A stretch of 42,812 bases of DNA, from contig JAFKIY010000011.1 of NCBI GenBank assembly GCA_017306245.1, forward strand, positions 1 to 42,812. Direction: 5' to 3'. This document shows positions 1 to 6,932 of this stretch, piece after piece. Under the pieces are notes generated by a model. That model worked only from the letters and a program-made list of their open reading frames with translations. It searched no databases and was not told the origin of the DNA. Position 1 is the first letter of the stretch; each line of letters opens with the position of its first letter. Source of the DNA: Micrococcales bacterium (GTDB lineage: Bacteria > Actinomycetota > Actinomycetes > Actinomycetales > Microbacteriaceae). The translations under genes and the position numbers were made by a program.

Positions 1-931
1 CACCATCGAGCGTCGCTCCGGTCAAATCTGCCCCACGCGTTATGAAAGGAGAACTGCTGTATTCACCTTCCTGACGAGTCACCGACAGGCTTGTCCCCTC
101 AAAAAGCGCACCACTGAGGTCAGCGTCAGTGAGATCAACGTTTCCGAGATTGGCATTCCTAAAAACAGCTCGAGTAAGCACGGTGCCTTTGAAATTCGCG
201 TCCAAGAGATTCGCGTCCGTGAAATCCGCACCCGCTAGATTCGCACCCGAGAAGTCCATTTTTCGAAGGTCCGCGCCTGAAAAATCTGGGCCAACAAGAG
301 CCATCTCTTCCAGCATCTCTTCGGAACTAGATGCGTCATCCTTCCCGAGAGCCGAGTCAGGTGTTGACTCGGCGGTGTCTTGCGCAACTTGGGCGCCAGA
401 GGCAGCAGTCGTTGACACTGCAATATTCGGGGAATCTACAACAACTTGACCATAGGCGGTCAGATCCACGGATGACCGCAATGCCAAAAGCTCCTCAGCG
501 GCACCTGCGTCGATTGGTTCGCAAAGTCGAATCATCGAGTCTAGAGCGCGCCACGCGTAGTCGCTCGGGTGGTCGACTCCTCCCAAGTGTTTGTTCGTGT
601 TCCGTACACCAATTATCTCGAACGCCCACCCACGATGGTCGGGACTCAACTCGGAGCTAAAAATGCGGGCCCATTGTTTGGTCAAAAGAATGAGACAGAC
701 GCTTATATCCATCGTTTCCGCGCATTCTTCCACCGTGCCTGACTCAGGGAGTCTCCGATGTCTGCGTACATCTTCGATGGTCGGATACTTCGCGTATGTG
801 AGGGTTTCGAGAACCCCTTCCGTCCACCACGAGTCGCCGTATTGATTCGCGATGCTTTGGCACACGAATAACGAAAGTGGCTTTCTCAAGATTGCTAGAC
901 CAGAGGCTACTAACTCCTCATTCGCGGACAT
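1..931 (-). CDS. Swt1-type HEPN domain fused to pentapeptide repeats (3' end outside window)
   Basis: Minus-strand reading frame, open from 931 to the window edge (310 codons, partial). The ATG at 931 is chosen because GAGGGGGTG lies five bases upstream; the frame stays open back to an ATG at 1045 with no ribosome site. Residues about 5-150 look like a Swt1-type HEPN domain: a VRNTNKH segment gives R110-x4-H115, the HEPN ribonuclease motif, followed by an acidic/aromatic YAWRALDSMIRLCE helix and an AAEELLALR end, as in that family. A Ser/Thr/Asp-rich linker spans about 160-205. From residue 211 to the edge come A(D/N)(L/F)xx pentapeptide repeats (SGADL, SGANL, AGADF, TDANL, GNVDL, TDADL). HEPN proteins are typically RNases in defence and toxin systems; that role here is inference. 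Codon use and GC are unlike the core genes, which suggests transfer. I am sure of the pentapeptides and fairly sure of the HEPN call. Confidence 0.8.
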   Translation of the reverse strand, partial: MSANEELVASGLAILRKPLSLFVCQSIANQYGDSWWTEGVLETLTYAKYPTIEDVRRHRRLPESGTVEECAETMDISVCLILLTKQWARIFSSELSPDHRGWAFEIIGVRNTNKHLGGVDHPSDYAWRALDSMIRLCEPIDAGAAEELLALRSSVDLTAYGQVVVDSPNIAVSTTAASGAQVAQDTAESTPDSALGKDDASSSEEMLEEMALVGPDFSGADLRKMDFSGANLAGADFTDANLLDANFKGTVLTRAVFRNANLGNVDLTDADLSGALFEGTSLSVTRQEGEYSSSPFITRGADLTGATLDG

Positions 932-1052
932 CGATTCACCCCCTCGGTCAACCTGGTCAACACTGACCAGCGGCGCTTTAGCAGCCCCGTGTCTGGCCAA
1001 GTCTGGCAGACGGTCGTCAGGTTCCATAAGGGGATCGGAGTGCATCACGCTG

Positions 1053-1226
1053 CTACTTTCCACTGCCCGACTTTCTCATCGTGAAGTTACCGTTGCCTTG
1101 GTTGACCTTGGTGTATCCACCAAAGGAGTTGCTGGAGCCAGACTTCTGGTTGAGACGTGCGGAGCTTATCCCCTTCGAGGACGAGCCCCTCCTGCTGTAG
1201 CTGCCTCCGTTGCTTTTCTTCGCCAT
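1053..1226 (-). CDS. Small basic Ser/Gly/Lys-rich protein, 57 aa, unknown function
   Basis: A 57-codon ORF on the minus strand starts MAKKSNGGSYSRRG and ends NFTMRKSGSGK. AAGGA lies eight bases before the ATG at 1226. It is strongly basic and rich in Ser, Gly and Asn, with no cysteine and no membrane segment. It lies directly upstream of the HEPN-pentapeptide gene in the same direction (121 bases to that gene's ATG), so the two are probably co-transcribed. I do not recognise a family. It could be an RNA/DNA-binding accessory or regulator of the HEPN protein; that is inference from position only. Confidence 0.55.
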   Translation of the reverse strand: MAKKSNGGSYSRRGSSSKGISSARLNQKSGSSNSFGGYTKVNQGNGNFTMRKSGSGK

Positions 1227-1350
1227 GACTTTTTCCTTTCGGGTTGCGTGAGCGAAATATTCCAGTCTTGTGCAGAGGCGACAGATTGTCTAGGAAAACT
1301 TTTAAGACATATTTGTTCTCTCGCTACGGGAGAGGGAGTTAGCGGCACGA

Positions 1351-1375
1351 TGAAGCGCCCCGGGTTTGGTGCCGC
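1351..1375 (+). repeat. IS3 left terminal inverted repeat
   Basis: Starts TGAAGCGCCC and matches the reverse complement of 2691-2715 at 21 of 25 positions. Confidence 0.85.
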
Positions 1376-1402
1376 ATCCTTTTGAGTTGAAGGATGTATG
1401 TC

Positions 1403-1714
1403 ATGCCAAAGAAGATTGATCCTGCCGTTCGTGATCGGGCGGTGCGGCTGGTGCGGGAGCACCGGTCGGAGTATCCGTCGCTGACGGCCGCGTCAGCGGC
1501 CGTTGCCCGCCAGGTCGGAGTCGGCCACGAGTCCGTGCGCCGGTGGGTGCTGCAGGCCGATACTGACGACGGCACCCGCGACGGGGTCACCTCGGTTGAG
1601 CACGCCGAGATCAAACGGTTGAAGGTGGAGAACAAGCACCTCCGGGAAGACGTGGCGATATTGAAAGCAGCGACGAGTTTCTTCGTGGGGGAACTCGACC
1701 CCCGCAACCATTGA
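1403..1714 (+). CDS. IS3-family transposase OrfA
   Basis: Product of 103 residues from the ATG at 1403 (AAGGA nine bases upstream; another ATG lies at 1394). The N-terminal half carries the IS3 OrfA helix-turn-helix (DPAVRDRAVRLVREH, then SLTAASAAVARQVGVGHESVRRWV). The C-terminal half holds the leucine-zipper-like segment EIKRLKVENKHLREDVAILKAA that mediates OrfA/OrfAB multimers. It binds the element ends and is normally fused to OrfB by a minus-one ribosomal frameshift. The stop codon at 1712 overlaps the beginning of orfB. The gene itself looks intact. Confidence 0.9.
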   Translation: MPKKIDPAVRDRAVRLVREHRSEYPSLTAASAAVARQVGVGHESVRRWVLQADTDDGTRDGVTSVEHAEIKRLKVENKHLREDVAILKAATSFFVGELDPRNH

Positions 1715-2688
1715 TGCTGGGCTTCATCGACACGATGAGAGCTGAGGGGCACGCGGTCGAGTCGATCTGCCGGGTCTTGCGTGAGCAGGGCCACCAGATC
1801 GCCGCGCGCACCTATCGATCCCAGCGGCGAGGTGTCGTGGCTGCTCGGACGGTTACCGACGCGCAGGTCCACGACGCGGTCCGCGACGCCGCGTGGGCCA
1901 CAGTCGATGTCGTAGGGCGCCCGGTGCGGAAGCTGACTCCGGAAGGGCTCTATGGGCGGCGGAAGATGACCGCGCTGATCCGCCGTACCAGGATCCCTGA
2001 CGCGCCCAGAGGCGCGATCGACCGGGCCATGCGTTCGCTCGGGCTATCGGGCATCCGCCGCGACAAAAGCGTGCGCACCACGATCCCCGCCAAGGACGGG
2101 ATTCGCGCGGGAGACCTGCTGAACCGGGACTTCACCGCGCCGCGGCCCGATCACACCTGAGTGATGGATTTCACGTATTGCCGCACCTGGGCTGGGTGGG
2201 TCTACGTCGCGTTCATCGTCGACGTCTACTCGCAACGCATCGTCGCCTGGCACGCGCAGACCACCAAGCACGTCGAGCTCGTGATGATCCCGCTAAGGAT
2301 GGGCCTCTGGGAGCGCGGCCGGCAAGGCCACCCGGTCCAGCCGCAACAGTTGCGAGCACATTCGGACGCCGGCTCTCAATACGTCTCGCTGGCCTACACC
2401 GATAAACTCGCGCTCGATGGCATCGCGCCCTCGATCGGGTCCGTCGGCGATGCGTACGATAACGCGCTGATGGAGACGATCAACGGGCTCTACAAAGCCG
2501 AATGCATTCGCACGACCGTGTTCCACGACGGCCCGTTCAAGACGATCAGAGACGTCGAGTTCGCGACCGCCGGCTGGATCGACTGGTACAACACTCGTAG
2601 GCTTCACTCAAGCCTCGGCTACGTCCCACCAGCCGAGCACAAGCAAGCCCACTACGCGGCCCTCAACCGCGAGCCGCAACCCGCATAG
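1711..2688 (+). pseudogene. IS3-family transposase OrfB, interrupted by an in-frame TGA
   Basis: The frame starts at a TTG at 1711 and encodes the OrfB N-terminal HTH_21 region, then the rve integrase core. At 2158-2160 the codon after RPDHT is TGA, where the family has Trp (DHTW-VMDFTY); the frame then continues without shift from 2161 to the stop at 2686. The DDE triad is visible: Asp in VMDFTYC, Asp in HSDAGSQY and Glu in METINGLYKAE. A single TGG-to-TGA change explains the break. Unless the stop is read through, no active transposase is made. Confidence 0.85.
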
Positions 2689-2690
2689 GA

Positions 2691-2715
2691 GCGGCAAGAA
2701 ACCTAGGGCGCTTCA
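2691..2715 (-). repeat. IS3 right terminal inverted repeat
   Basis: Its reverse complement starts TGAAGCGCCC, as the left end does at 1351. It lies two bases after the orfB stop codon. Confidence 0.85.
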
Positions 2716-2794
2716 ACCTGCCGTAGGTCGGCATATCCGTGATGACTAATGAATTGAATGAAAGACAAGGCGCTAAAGACTGATAGGGCCTTAC

Positions 2795-2837
2795 GTAGCT
2801 GGGGCGGGATTCGAACCCGCGACCTCACGATTATGAG
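2795..2837. repeat. attL: partial tRNA-Met duplicate (43 bp)
   Basis: Identical base for base to 6929-6971. On the minus strand it is the 3' half of tRNA-Met, from the anticodon loop (CAT complement at 2833-2835) through the T arm to the discriminator. Identity ends at 2838, where the sequence no longer forms an anticodon stem, so this copy is a dead fragment left by integration. Confidence 0.9.
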
Positions 2838-2860
2838 GCGTGTATCCGTAGTCGCTGGCT

Positions 2861-3949
2861 ATGGACGGACAGGCTGCAAACCTCGACGATGGTCGGGCTT
2901 CGGTTATTGCTCGTGGCTGTGTTCGCCCGTTCAAGACGATGACCGGCGTGTGGGTGCGGTGTGGCTCGCGGGTCAAGAGCGCGTGTGAGTCGTGCGCGGA
3001 ACTGTACCGAGGTGACTGGGCGGCGATTGCGCGCTCGGGTGTGTTCGACGGGCCAGTGCAGGACTTCCGATTCTACCTGTTGACGCTGACTGCTCCCTCG
3101 TTCGGGCCAGTGCACCGGGTGCCTCGCGACGGTGGCACTCGTGCTGCCAGATGTGACTGTGGCCTCGTCCATGACGCGGTGGCCAGTGCGGGTCTGCGGG
3201 GTGTCCCCTTGGACGCGTCGAGTTACGATTATGACGGGCAAGCGGCGTGGAATCGGGATGCCGGCCTTCTCTGGGATCGCACTCGCCGGCGGCTGCGCGA
3301 CCGGTGGGATTCGCTTGAGTACTTCATCGTCCGGGAGTGGCAAGACCGGGGCGTGCTACATGTTCACGTGATCGTTCGGATTGCTCGATTCGAGGCTCCC
3401 GAGGATACGTGGCTGAGGAAGGCGGCACGCACGGCTACCGCATTCTCGATGGTGGACGGGTGCCTGGTGGAGTGGGGTGCTCAAGCTCGCTGCGATGCGT
3501 TCACTGCTGACGGCGATGGGGCCAAGACGATCTGGTATCTGTCCAAGGCGCTCAACTATGTGATGAAGGATGTGGCGCTCGTTGGCCGGTCGCCGCATTC
3601 GGCGGTGGTGTCGCATCAGGCGCGACTGGCAGCTGCGGCGCGGCGGATGCGGTGTGGCCGGGAGTGTGTCCCGGCGAACTGCCCGGCCAAGTTGCATGAC
3701 CGCTACGGTGCTCGCTCTCAAGTGGTGAGCGCGTCGAGGCGCACGAAGCACCGCACCGGCTGGTCGTTCTCCGGGTTGACGCGGACGGTACAGCGTCAGC
3801 TGCGCCTGGCGTGGTTCCTCGCCAAGAGTTCGGAGACCCCGGCAGAACCGGAGGAGACCGTATCCGCTGCGGTGGTTGTGGGAGCGCAAGAGGGGCACGC
3901 AGCGCGGTTGCGTCTCGAGCTGGCCTCCCTCGCCGCGAGCGGGCCATAG
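2861..3949 (+). CDS. RepSA-like rolling-circle replication initiator (HUH)
   Basis: Product of 362 residues, typical for actinomycete plasmid and integrative-element initiators. An N-terminal cysteine cluster (RCGSRVKSACESCAELY, about 33-49) precedes the first conserved motif LTLTAPSFGPVH (74-85). The metal-binding HUH motif is VLHVHV, with H167 and H169. The catalytic Tyr region is WYLSKALNYVMKD (225-237). The protein would nick the element origin and start rolling-circle replication of the excised circle. An in-frame stop at 2849 limits the start to ATG 2861 or the later ATG at 2939, which begins MTGVWVRCG; neither has a strong ribosome site. The gene begins only 23 bases from attL, so in the integrated state little room remains for its own promoter. 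Confidence 0.85.
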   Translation: MDGQAANLDDGRASVIARGCVRPFKTMTGVWVRCGSRVKSACESCAELYRGDWAAIARSGVFDGPVQDFRFYLLTLTAPSFGPVHRVPRDGGTRAARCDCGLVHDAVASAGLRGVPLDASSYDYDGQAAWNRDAGLLWDRTRRRLRDRWDSLEYFIVREWQDRGVLHVHVIVRIARFEAPEDTWLRKAARTATAFSMVDGCLVEWGAQARCDAFTADGDGAKTIWYLSKALNYVMKDVALVGRSPHSAVVSHQARLAAAARRMRCGRECVPANCPAKLHDRYGARSQVVSASRRTKHRTGWSFSGLTRTVQRQLRLAWFLAKSSETPAEPEETVSAAVVVGAQEGHAARLRLELASLAASGP

Positions 3950-3965
3950 GGAGGGGGTGAGAGAT

Positions 3966-4292
3966 ATGGCTAAGGCTGATTGCCCCATTTGTGAGGCGTC
4001 GGATTACCGGTCGTGCGACGCATGCGGTAACCCGATCTTCGAAGACCGTGGACGGGACGCGTTCGGGCGCGAGCTGTGCGCATACTGCCTGACTGACGCT
4101 GGTTGGACGGCGCTGAGGCGTGGAGGCAGAGCGGATGCCGCGCGGGGTAGCCCCGAGAGGGGCGACCGCGCGGCACCGCACAGCCTTCCGTCTCACTCCG
4201 TACAACTAGGCCTGGCCGGTCGGCACCGCACCATCGCTCCAGGGGCAACCACAGCGCGTAGCGCGAAGGGCGGCAGCCGTTACGCTCGTTGA
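3966..4292 (+). CDS. Small zinc-ribbon protein downstream of rep
   Basis: Product of 108 residues. GGAGGGGGTGA immediately before the ATG at 3966 is a strong ribosome site, 16 bases after the rep stop, so it is translated from the rep message. The first 50 residues hold three CxxC pairs (CPIC, CDAC, CAYC), consistent with zinc binding. The remainder (from about 55) is Arg/Gly/Ala-rich and low in complexity, and may be poorly structured. Small zinc-ribbon proteins of this kind are common beside rep in actinobacterial elements, but the function is unknown to me. Confidence 0.65.
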   Translation: MAKADCPICEASDYRSCDACGNPIFEDRGRDAFGRELCAYCLTDAGWTALRRGGRADAARGSPERGDRAAPHSLPSHSVQLGLAGRHRTIAPGATTARSAKGGSRYAR

Positions 4293-4334
4293 CCCTGAAT
4301 GCATGGTTGGGTGCATTTCGGTCTATGTGGCGTG

Positions 4335-4694
4335 TTAGTCAGGCTCGCGGATGCCAATCGATCTTGCCACCGCGTCCCGCACGAGTGCCGTGAACTGTGG
4401 GGTTGCCTTGCCAATTGTCTTGACAACATCCCGCTCTTCGGCAGACCAGAACCTCGCGGGGCGCACAACGCTCTCCTTGGCAAGACCAAATCCCTGCCAA
4501 TCGGTAATGGGAATGTCACCGGGCCTTGGATTTGCGACCCTGTCCGCCGAACCCGTGATCATTACACAGGCGACAATTTGGTCATCACCAGTACCGCTTT
4601 TGTTCAACACGAGCACCGGTCGCTTCTTGAAACTGTTCAGTTGTGTACTACCGAACGGAACCCAAAGAAGCACGATGTCGCCAGAACTCACCAC
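4335..4694 (-). CDS. PemK/MazF-like toxin
   Basis: Product of 119 residues with the PemK/MazF signature: GDIVLLWVPFG near the N terminus, then KKRPVLVLN, VACVMITG and a middle segment with PITDW. Toxins of this family are ribosome-dependent or -independent mRNA endoribonucleases. Its ATG at 4694 lies inside the last codons of the upstream antitoxin gene (7-base overlap), the usual arrangement for coupled toxin synthesis. It is the third gene of a three-gene operon with the antitoxin and a DUF3467 protein. On this element it probably acts as a stabilisation module; that is inference. Confidence 0.85.
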   Translation of the reverse strand: MVSSGDIVLLWVPFGSTQLNSFKKRPVLVLNKSGTGDDQIVACVMITGSADRVANPRPGDIPITDWQGFGLAKESVVRPARFWSAEERDVVKTIGKATPQFTALVRDAVARSIGIREPD

Positions 4695-4918
4695 GCGTCG
4701 TAGACACTATCCTCGGCGGAATCCCAGTCTCTTCCCCACAATCGAGAAACGTTTGCGCGAATAGCTTCCAACTGGTCACCGTCTTCGTCAGAGGTGTGCG
4801 GGTCTAGAAAGGTCACAATTCCCTCGGGCTCAAACGCGTTGTACGTAATGTGGGATTGTCCAATAGTTACCCGCGCTTCCGTGAACGTTCCTGTGTAGCT
4901 TGCCACTGCTTGGGTCAT
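4688..4918 (-). CDS. Putative antitoxin of the PemK-like toxin
   Basis: Product of 76 residues, acidic, with a C terminus ending DSAEDSVYDAW, like the short acidic tails by which many antitoxins block PemK/MazF toxins. I see no clear AbrB or RHH DNA-binding fold. The start codon overlaps the stop of the DUF3467 gene (shared TCAT on the plus strand at 4915-4918) and its end overlaps the toxin start. The role is assigned from position and composition, not from a recognised family. Confidence 0.65.
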   Translation of the reverse strand: MTQAVASYTGTFTEARVTIGQSHITYNAFEPEGIVTFLDPHTSDEDGDQLEAIRANVSRLWGRDWDSAEDSVYDAW

Positions 4919-5292
4919 TGCTTCTCTCCTTCATCCCCGTCGATAGCGGGCTCACCCGTCGTGGGTCCGAATAGCGGCTTTGTAGGGGGCCGTCTACCCG
5001 TTTCTTGCTCCCACATCTCAAGTTGCTGTGTAAGCGCCTTTGCCATTTCAAAGACTTGCTCTGGGGGGATTCGTATTCTGCTTACTACCTGACTAGGTAT
5101 TAGTACTCGTGGTTGACCTGTCTCAGGATCCACCGAAGTTTCTGGCGGCTGGGCGAGCGCAACGAAGTCCATGACAAACACATTCGGCGTGTGCCAAATA
5201 CTTGCAAAGTCGGCGAATACACCTGCCACCTTGTCCGGAGGAAGATTCATCTGAAATTGCTGGTGCAATGGTGAACCCGCACCTGCAGACAT
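4915..5292 (-). CDS. DUF3467-family protein, first gene of the toxin-antitoxin operon
   Basis: Product of 125 residues starting MSAGAGSPLHQQF, with a strong site GGAGGAGAAAGT before the ATG at 5292. The central part (VFADFASIWHTPNVFVMDFVAL, then SRIRIPPEQVFEMAKALTQQLEMWEQ) matches the DUF3467 pattern: a strand pair with a conserved FVMDF followed by a helix after RxxxPP. The family's function is not established. Four-base overlap with the antitoxin shows translational coupling. A TATACT box at 5323-5328 (read on the minus strand) is a plausible -10. It may be a third component or a chaperone-like partner of the module. Confidence 0.7.
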   Translation of the reverse strand: MSAGAGSPLHQQFQMNLPPDKVAGVFADFASIWHTPNVFVMDFVALAQPPETSVDPETGQPRVLIPSQVVSRIRIPPEQVFEMAKALTQQLEMWEQETGRRPPTKPLFGPTTGEPAIDGDEGEKQ

Positions 5293-5452
5293 ACTTTCTC
5301 CTCCGGCCGATAGTAATTCAAGAGTATAGGTTCAAAATCTGTCGTGCTGGCCCCCCATTTTGGGCAAACTATCAGGGGCCTCTTGATCTTGTATAGGAGA
5401 TTTCGGGAGAAGTTCTCTGGATAGCGTCTTGACAGCAGTTAGCCTTAGTCTG

Positions 5453-5496
5453 GTAGTCGCAGAATCATGAACTACGAGATGGGGCCACGTGGCTGA
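5453..5496 (+). promoter_or_regulatory. Promoter and possible 9-codon leader ORF before the HTH gene
   Basis: TTGACA at 5429-5434 is followed about 19 bases later by TAGTCG (5454-5459) and then, seven bases on, an ATG at 5467. From that ATG runs MNYEMGPRG with a stop at 5494, overlapping the GTG start (5489) of the HTH gene. This would be a leaderless leader peptide coupled to the regulator gene. The promoter is fairly convincing; the leader ORF is speculative. Confidence 0.4.
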
Positions 5497-5881
5497 CTTC
5501 AGAGCTGATCGAATGCCAACACCTGAAGGTGAAGGCAACGCAAAGAGCGCCTTAGAGAAGGCGTGGGATGTCTACCACGAGGGCAACAAGGCGATGAACA
5601 AGCCAATGCTCGCGGCCTTCCCCGGCATCAAGAAACTGCTGCGCGGTTACGTCAACTCGACCATGTTTGACCTCTTCGGCTTCTGGCTCATCTGGCGGCT
5701 GACGGGTGGGTTCGAAGGAATGCAGGAAAGTCTCGGCATGAGCAGGTCTAGTGTCTATCGGCGCATCTCGCAGTTTCGCGCGGTGTTTGGCGAGCACCCT
5801 GACGTGTACGAATTCCCCGGCGTGACCGTTGATCTGGAGACGTTCCTAAGAGGAATGACAGAGCGCCAAAAAAATAGCTAG
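5489..5881 (+). CDS. Helix-turn-helix protein next to the integrase
   Basis: Product of 130 residues from a GTG at 5489 (an ATG at 5513 is the alternative). Residues about 65-100 form a plausible helix-turn-helix (FEGMQESLGMSRSSVYRRIS), with SRSSVYRRI as recognition helix. The N-terminal half is charged and probably helical. It lies 46 bases upstream of the integrase gene and divergently from the toxin operon, so it is well placed to control both, perhaps acting on the inverted repeats at 5893-5934. It could double as an excision factor, since no separate Xis is visible. No named family recognised. Confidence 0.65.
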   Translation: MADFRADRMPTPEGEGNAKSALEKAWDVYHEGNKAMNKPMLAAFPGIKKLLRGYVNSTMFDLFGFWLIWRLTGGFEGMQESLGMSRSSVYRRISQFRAVFGEHPDVYEFPGVTVDLETFLRGMTERQKNS

Positions 5882-5892
5882 TCGCAAAGTGT

Positions 5893-5906
5893 TGCACTAA
5901 AGTGCA
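5893..5906. promoter_or_regulatory. Inverted repeat operator candidate upstream of int
   Basis: TGCACTAAAGTGCA is a perfect 6-bp inverted repeat with a two-base centre. It overlaps the likely -35 element TTGCAC (5892-5897) of the integrase promoter, so a bound protein would block polymerase. Confidence 0.5.
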
Positions 5907-5915
5907 TTAGTTGCG

Positions 5916-5934
5916 TAGTCTCAGACTATGAGAC
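5916..5934 (+). promoter_or_regulatory. Integrase -10 box and second inverted repeat over the start codon
   Basis: TAGTCT (5916-5921) lies 18 bases after TTGCAC and six bases before the ATG at 5928, which predicts a leaderless message. GTCTCAgactaTGAGAC (5918-5934) is an inverted repeat spanning the -10 and the start codon; it could be a second operator or an RNA hairpin. Confidence 0.5.
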
Positions 5935-6932
5935 TTGAATTTATGCAACGCACTCCGGTGACGCTTGCTGACTTCTACGACGAGTATCACTCAGTCTTGG
6001 AGGAGGATCTGGTTTCAAACGCTGTCGCCGCTTACGATCGTGCCTGGCGGTTACGCGTCAAGCCGTCACTCGGTCACCTTCCGGTGTCTGAGATAACTGC
6101 ACTCGTGGTGTCGGCAGCTCGTGCGTCATGGACTGGCAGCGGTTCAACAAAGCAGGATGCCCTCGCCCTACTTTCTCGGCTGCTGGGGCTTGCAGCAATG
6201 GGCGGTCTGATCGATTCGAACCCGTGCCGGTCGCTGCCTCGCTCACGCAGTAAGGCTAACGACACTGACCCTGTGAGCCGCGCTCTGAGCGATGTGCAAG
6301 TGGCTCGGATGCTCACGCTCACTGCGTTTCATCCTTTTGGACAGCGCGCTCTCGCTGGCCTCGTGTTCACTGGCTTACGGCTTGGGGAGCTAGTCGGCCT
6401 CCGCTGGGAAGATGTGGACACAGGGCAAGGCCTCATTACCGTGCGGCGTACGTTCTCCCCCAACGGTCACGGCAAGCTCGAAGTTCGCGCCACGAAGAGC
6501 GGACACATTCGCAGTGTGCCAATACTCAATGAACTCCTGCCGTGGCTTGAGCTGGCACTGCAAGCGGGTTTCGATCACGTCTTTACCGGTGTGCGCGGTG
6601 GGCCGTTCGATAGTGGCAATCTTTCGCGCGCTGTGAAGTGGGAGAAAATACGCGACGGTATCGCCACCTTCGCTGACGGTCGCCCTTTACGCTTCCACGA
6701 TCTGCGGCACACGTTCCTGACGCGGCTCGCGCGCGCTGGCAACTCTCCGCAGAACATTCAGCGCGTCGCTGGTCATGCATCCATCTCGACGACTGAGCTT
6801 TACACGCGCTCGTCATCAACGGATGCCGCGCTGGCTGTGCGAGAAAAGATGAACCCCTCGAATCGTGAGGTCACTTTCGAAGGGGGTGAGAAGGCGACAA
6901 AACTCCGGATTCTCGGGCTTTCTGATCGGTAG
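5928..6932 (+). CDS. int: Tyrosine-type site-specific integrase
   Basis: Product of 334 residues. The N-terminal core-binding domain (about 12-105) is followed by the catalytic domain with R151 in TGLRLGEL, a possible beta-hairpin Lys near K190, H257-x-x-R260 in HDLRHTF, H283 in GHASISTT and the nucleophile Y292 in ELYTR. It recombines the element with the tRNA-Met gene. The reading frame ends in a TAG that lies inside the attachment core itself (6930-6932), so the stop codon is also the 3' end of tRNA-Met on the other strand. Start at 5928 follows from the leaderless promoter; ATG 5943 is an alternative. Confidence 0.93.
   Translation: MRLEFMQRTPVTLADFYDEYHSVLEEDLVSNAVAAYDRAWRLRVKPSLGHLPVSEITALVVSAARASWTGSGSTKQDALALLSRLLGLAAMGGLIDSNPCRSLPRSRSKANDTDPVSRALSDVQVARMLTLTAFHPFGQRALAGLVFTGLRLGELVGLRWEDVDTGQGLITVRRTFSPNGHGKLEVRATKSGHIRSVPILNELLPWLELALQAGFDHVFTGVRGGPFDSGNLSRAVKWEKIRDGIATFADGRPLRFHDLRHTFLTRLARAGNSPQNIQRVAGHASISTTELYTRSSSTDAALAVREKMNPSNREVTFEGGEKATKLRILGLSDR

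Larger units (their letters stand above)
1351..2715 (+). mobile_element. IS3-family insertion sequence, 1365 bp
   Basis: Terminal inverted repeats begin TGAAGCGCCC at 1351 and end with its complement at 2715 (21 of 25 positions match). They enclose orfA and orfB of an IS3-family transposase in the usual minus-one relative frame. Ends are TG...CA, as expected for the family. Flanking bases (acga on the left, acct on the right) do not form a clear 3-4 bp target duplication, so the flanks may have been rearranged after insertion. OrfB carries an internal stop, so the copy is probably inactive. Confidence 0.9.

Noticed and set aside
129..449. Plus-strand ORF of 106 codons opposite the pentapeptide region
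   Set aside because: It is the antisense shadow of the pentapeptide repeats; the repeat pattern is coherent only on the minus strand.
852..1385. Plus-strand ORF spanning the small basic gene and the gap before the IS
   Set aside because: No ribosome site or family features, and it overlaps two better-supported minus-strand genes.
2791..2976. Minus-strand ORF starting opposite the rep start and running through attL
   Set aside because: It translates the tRNA fragment; no ribosome site and no recognisable protein.
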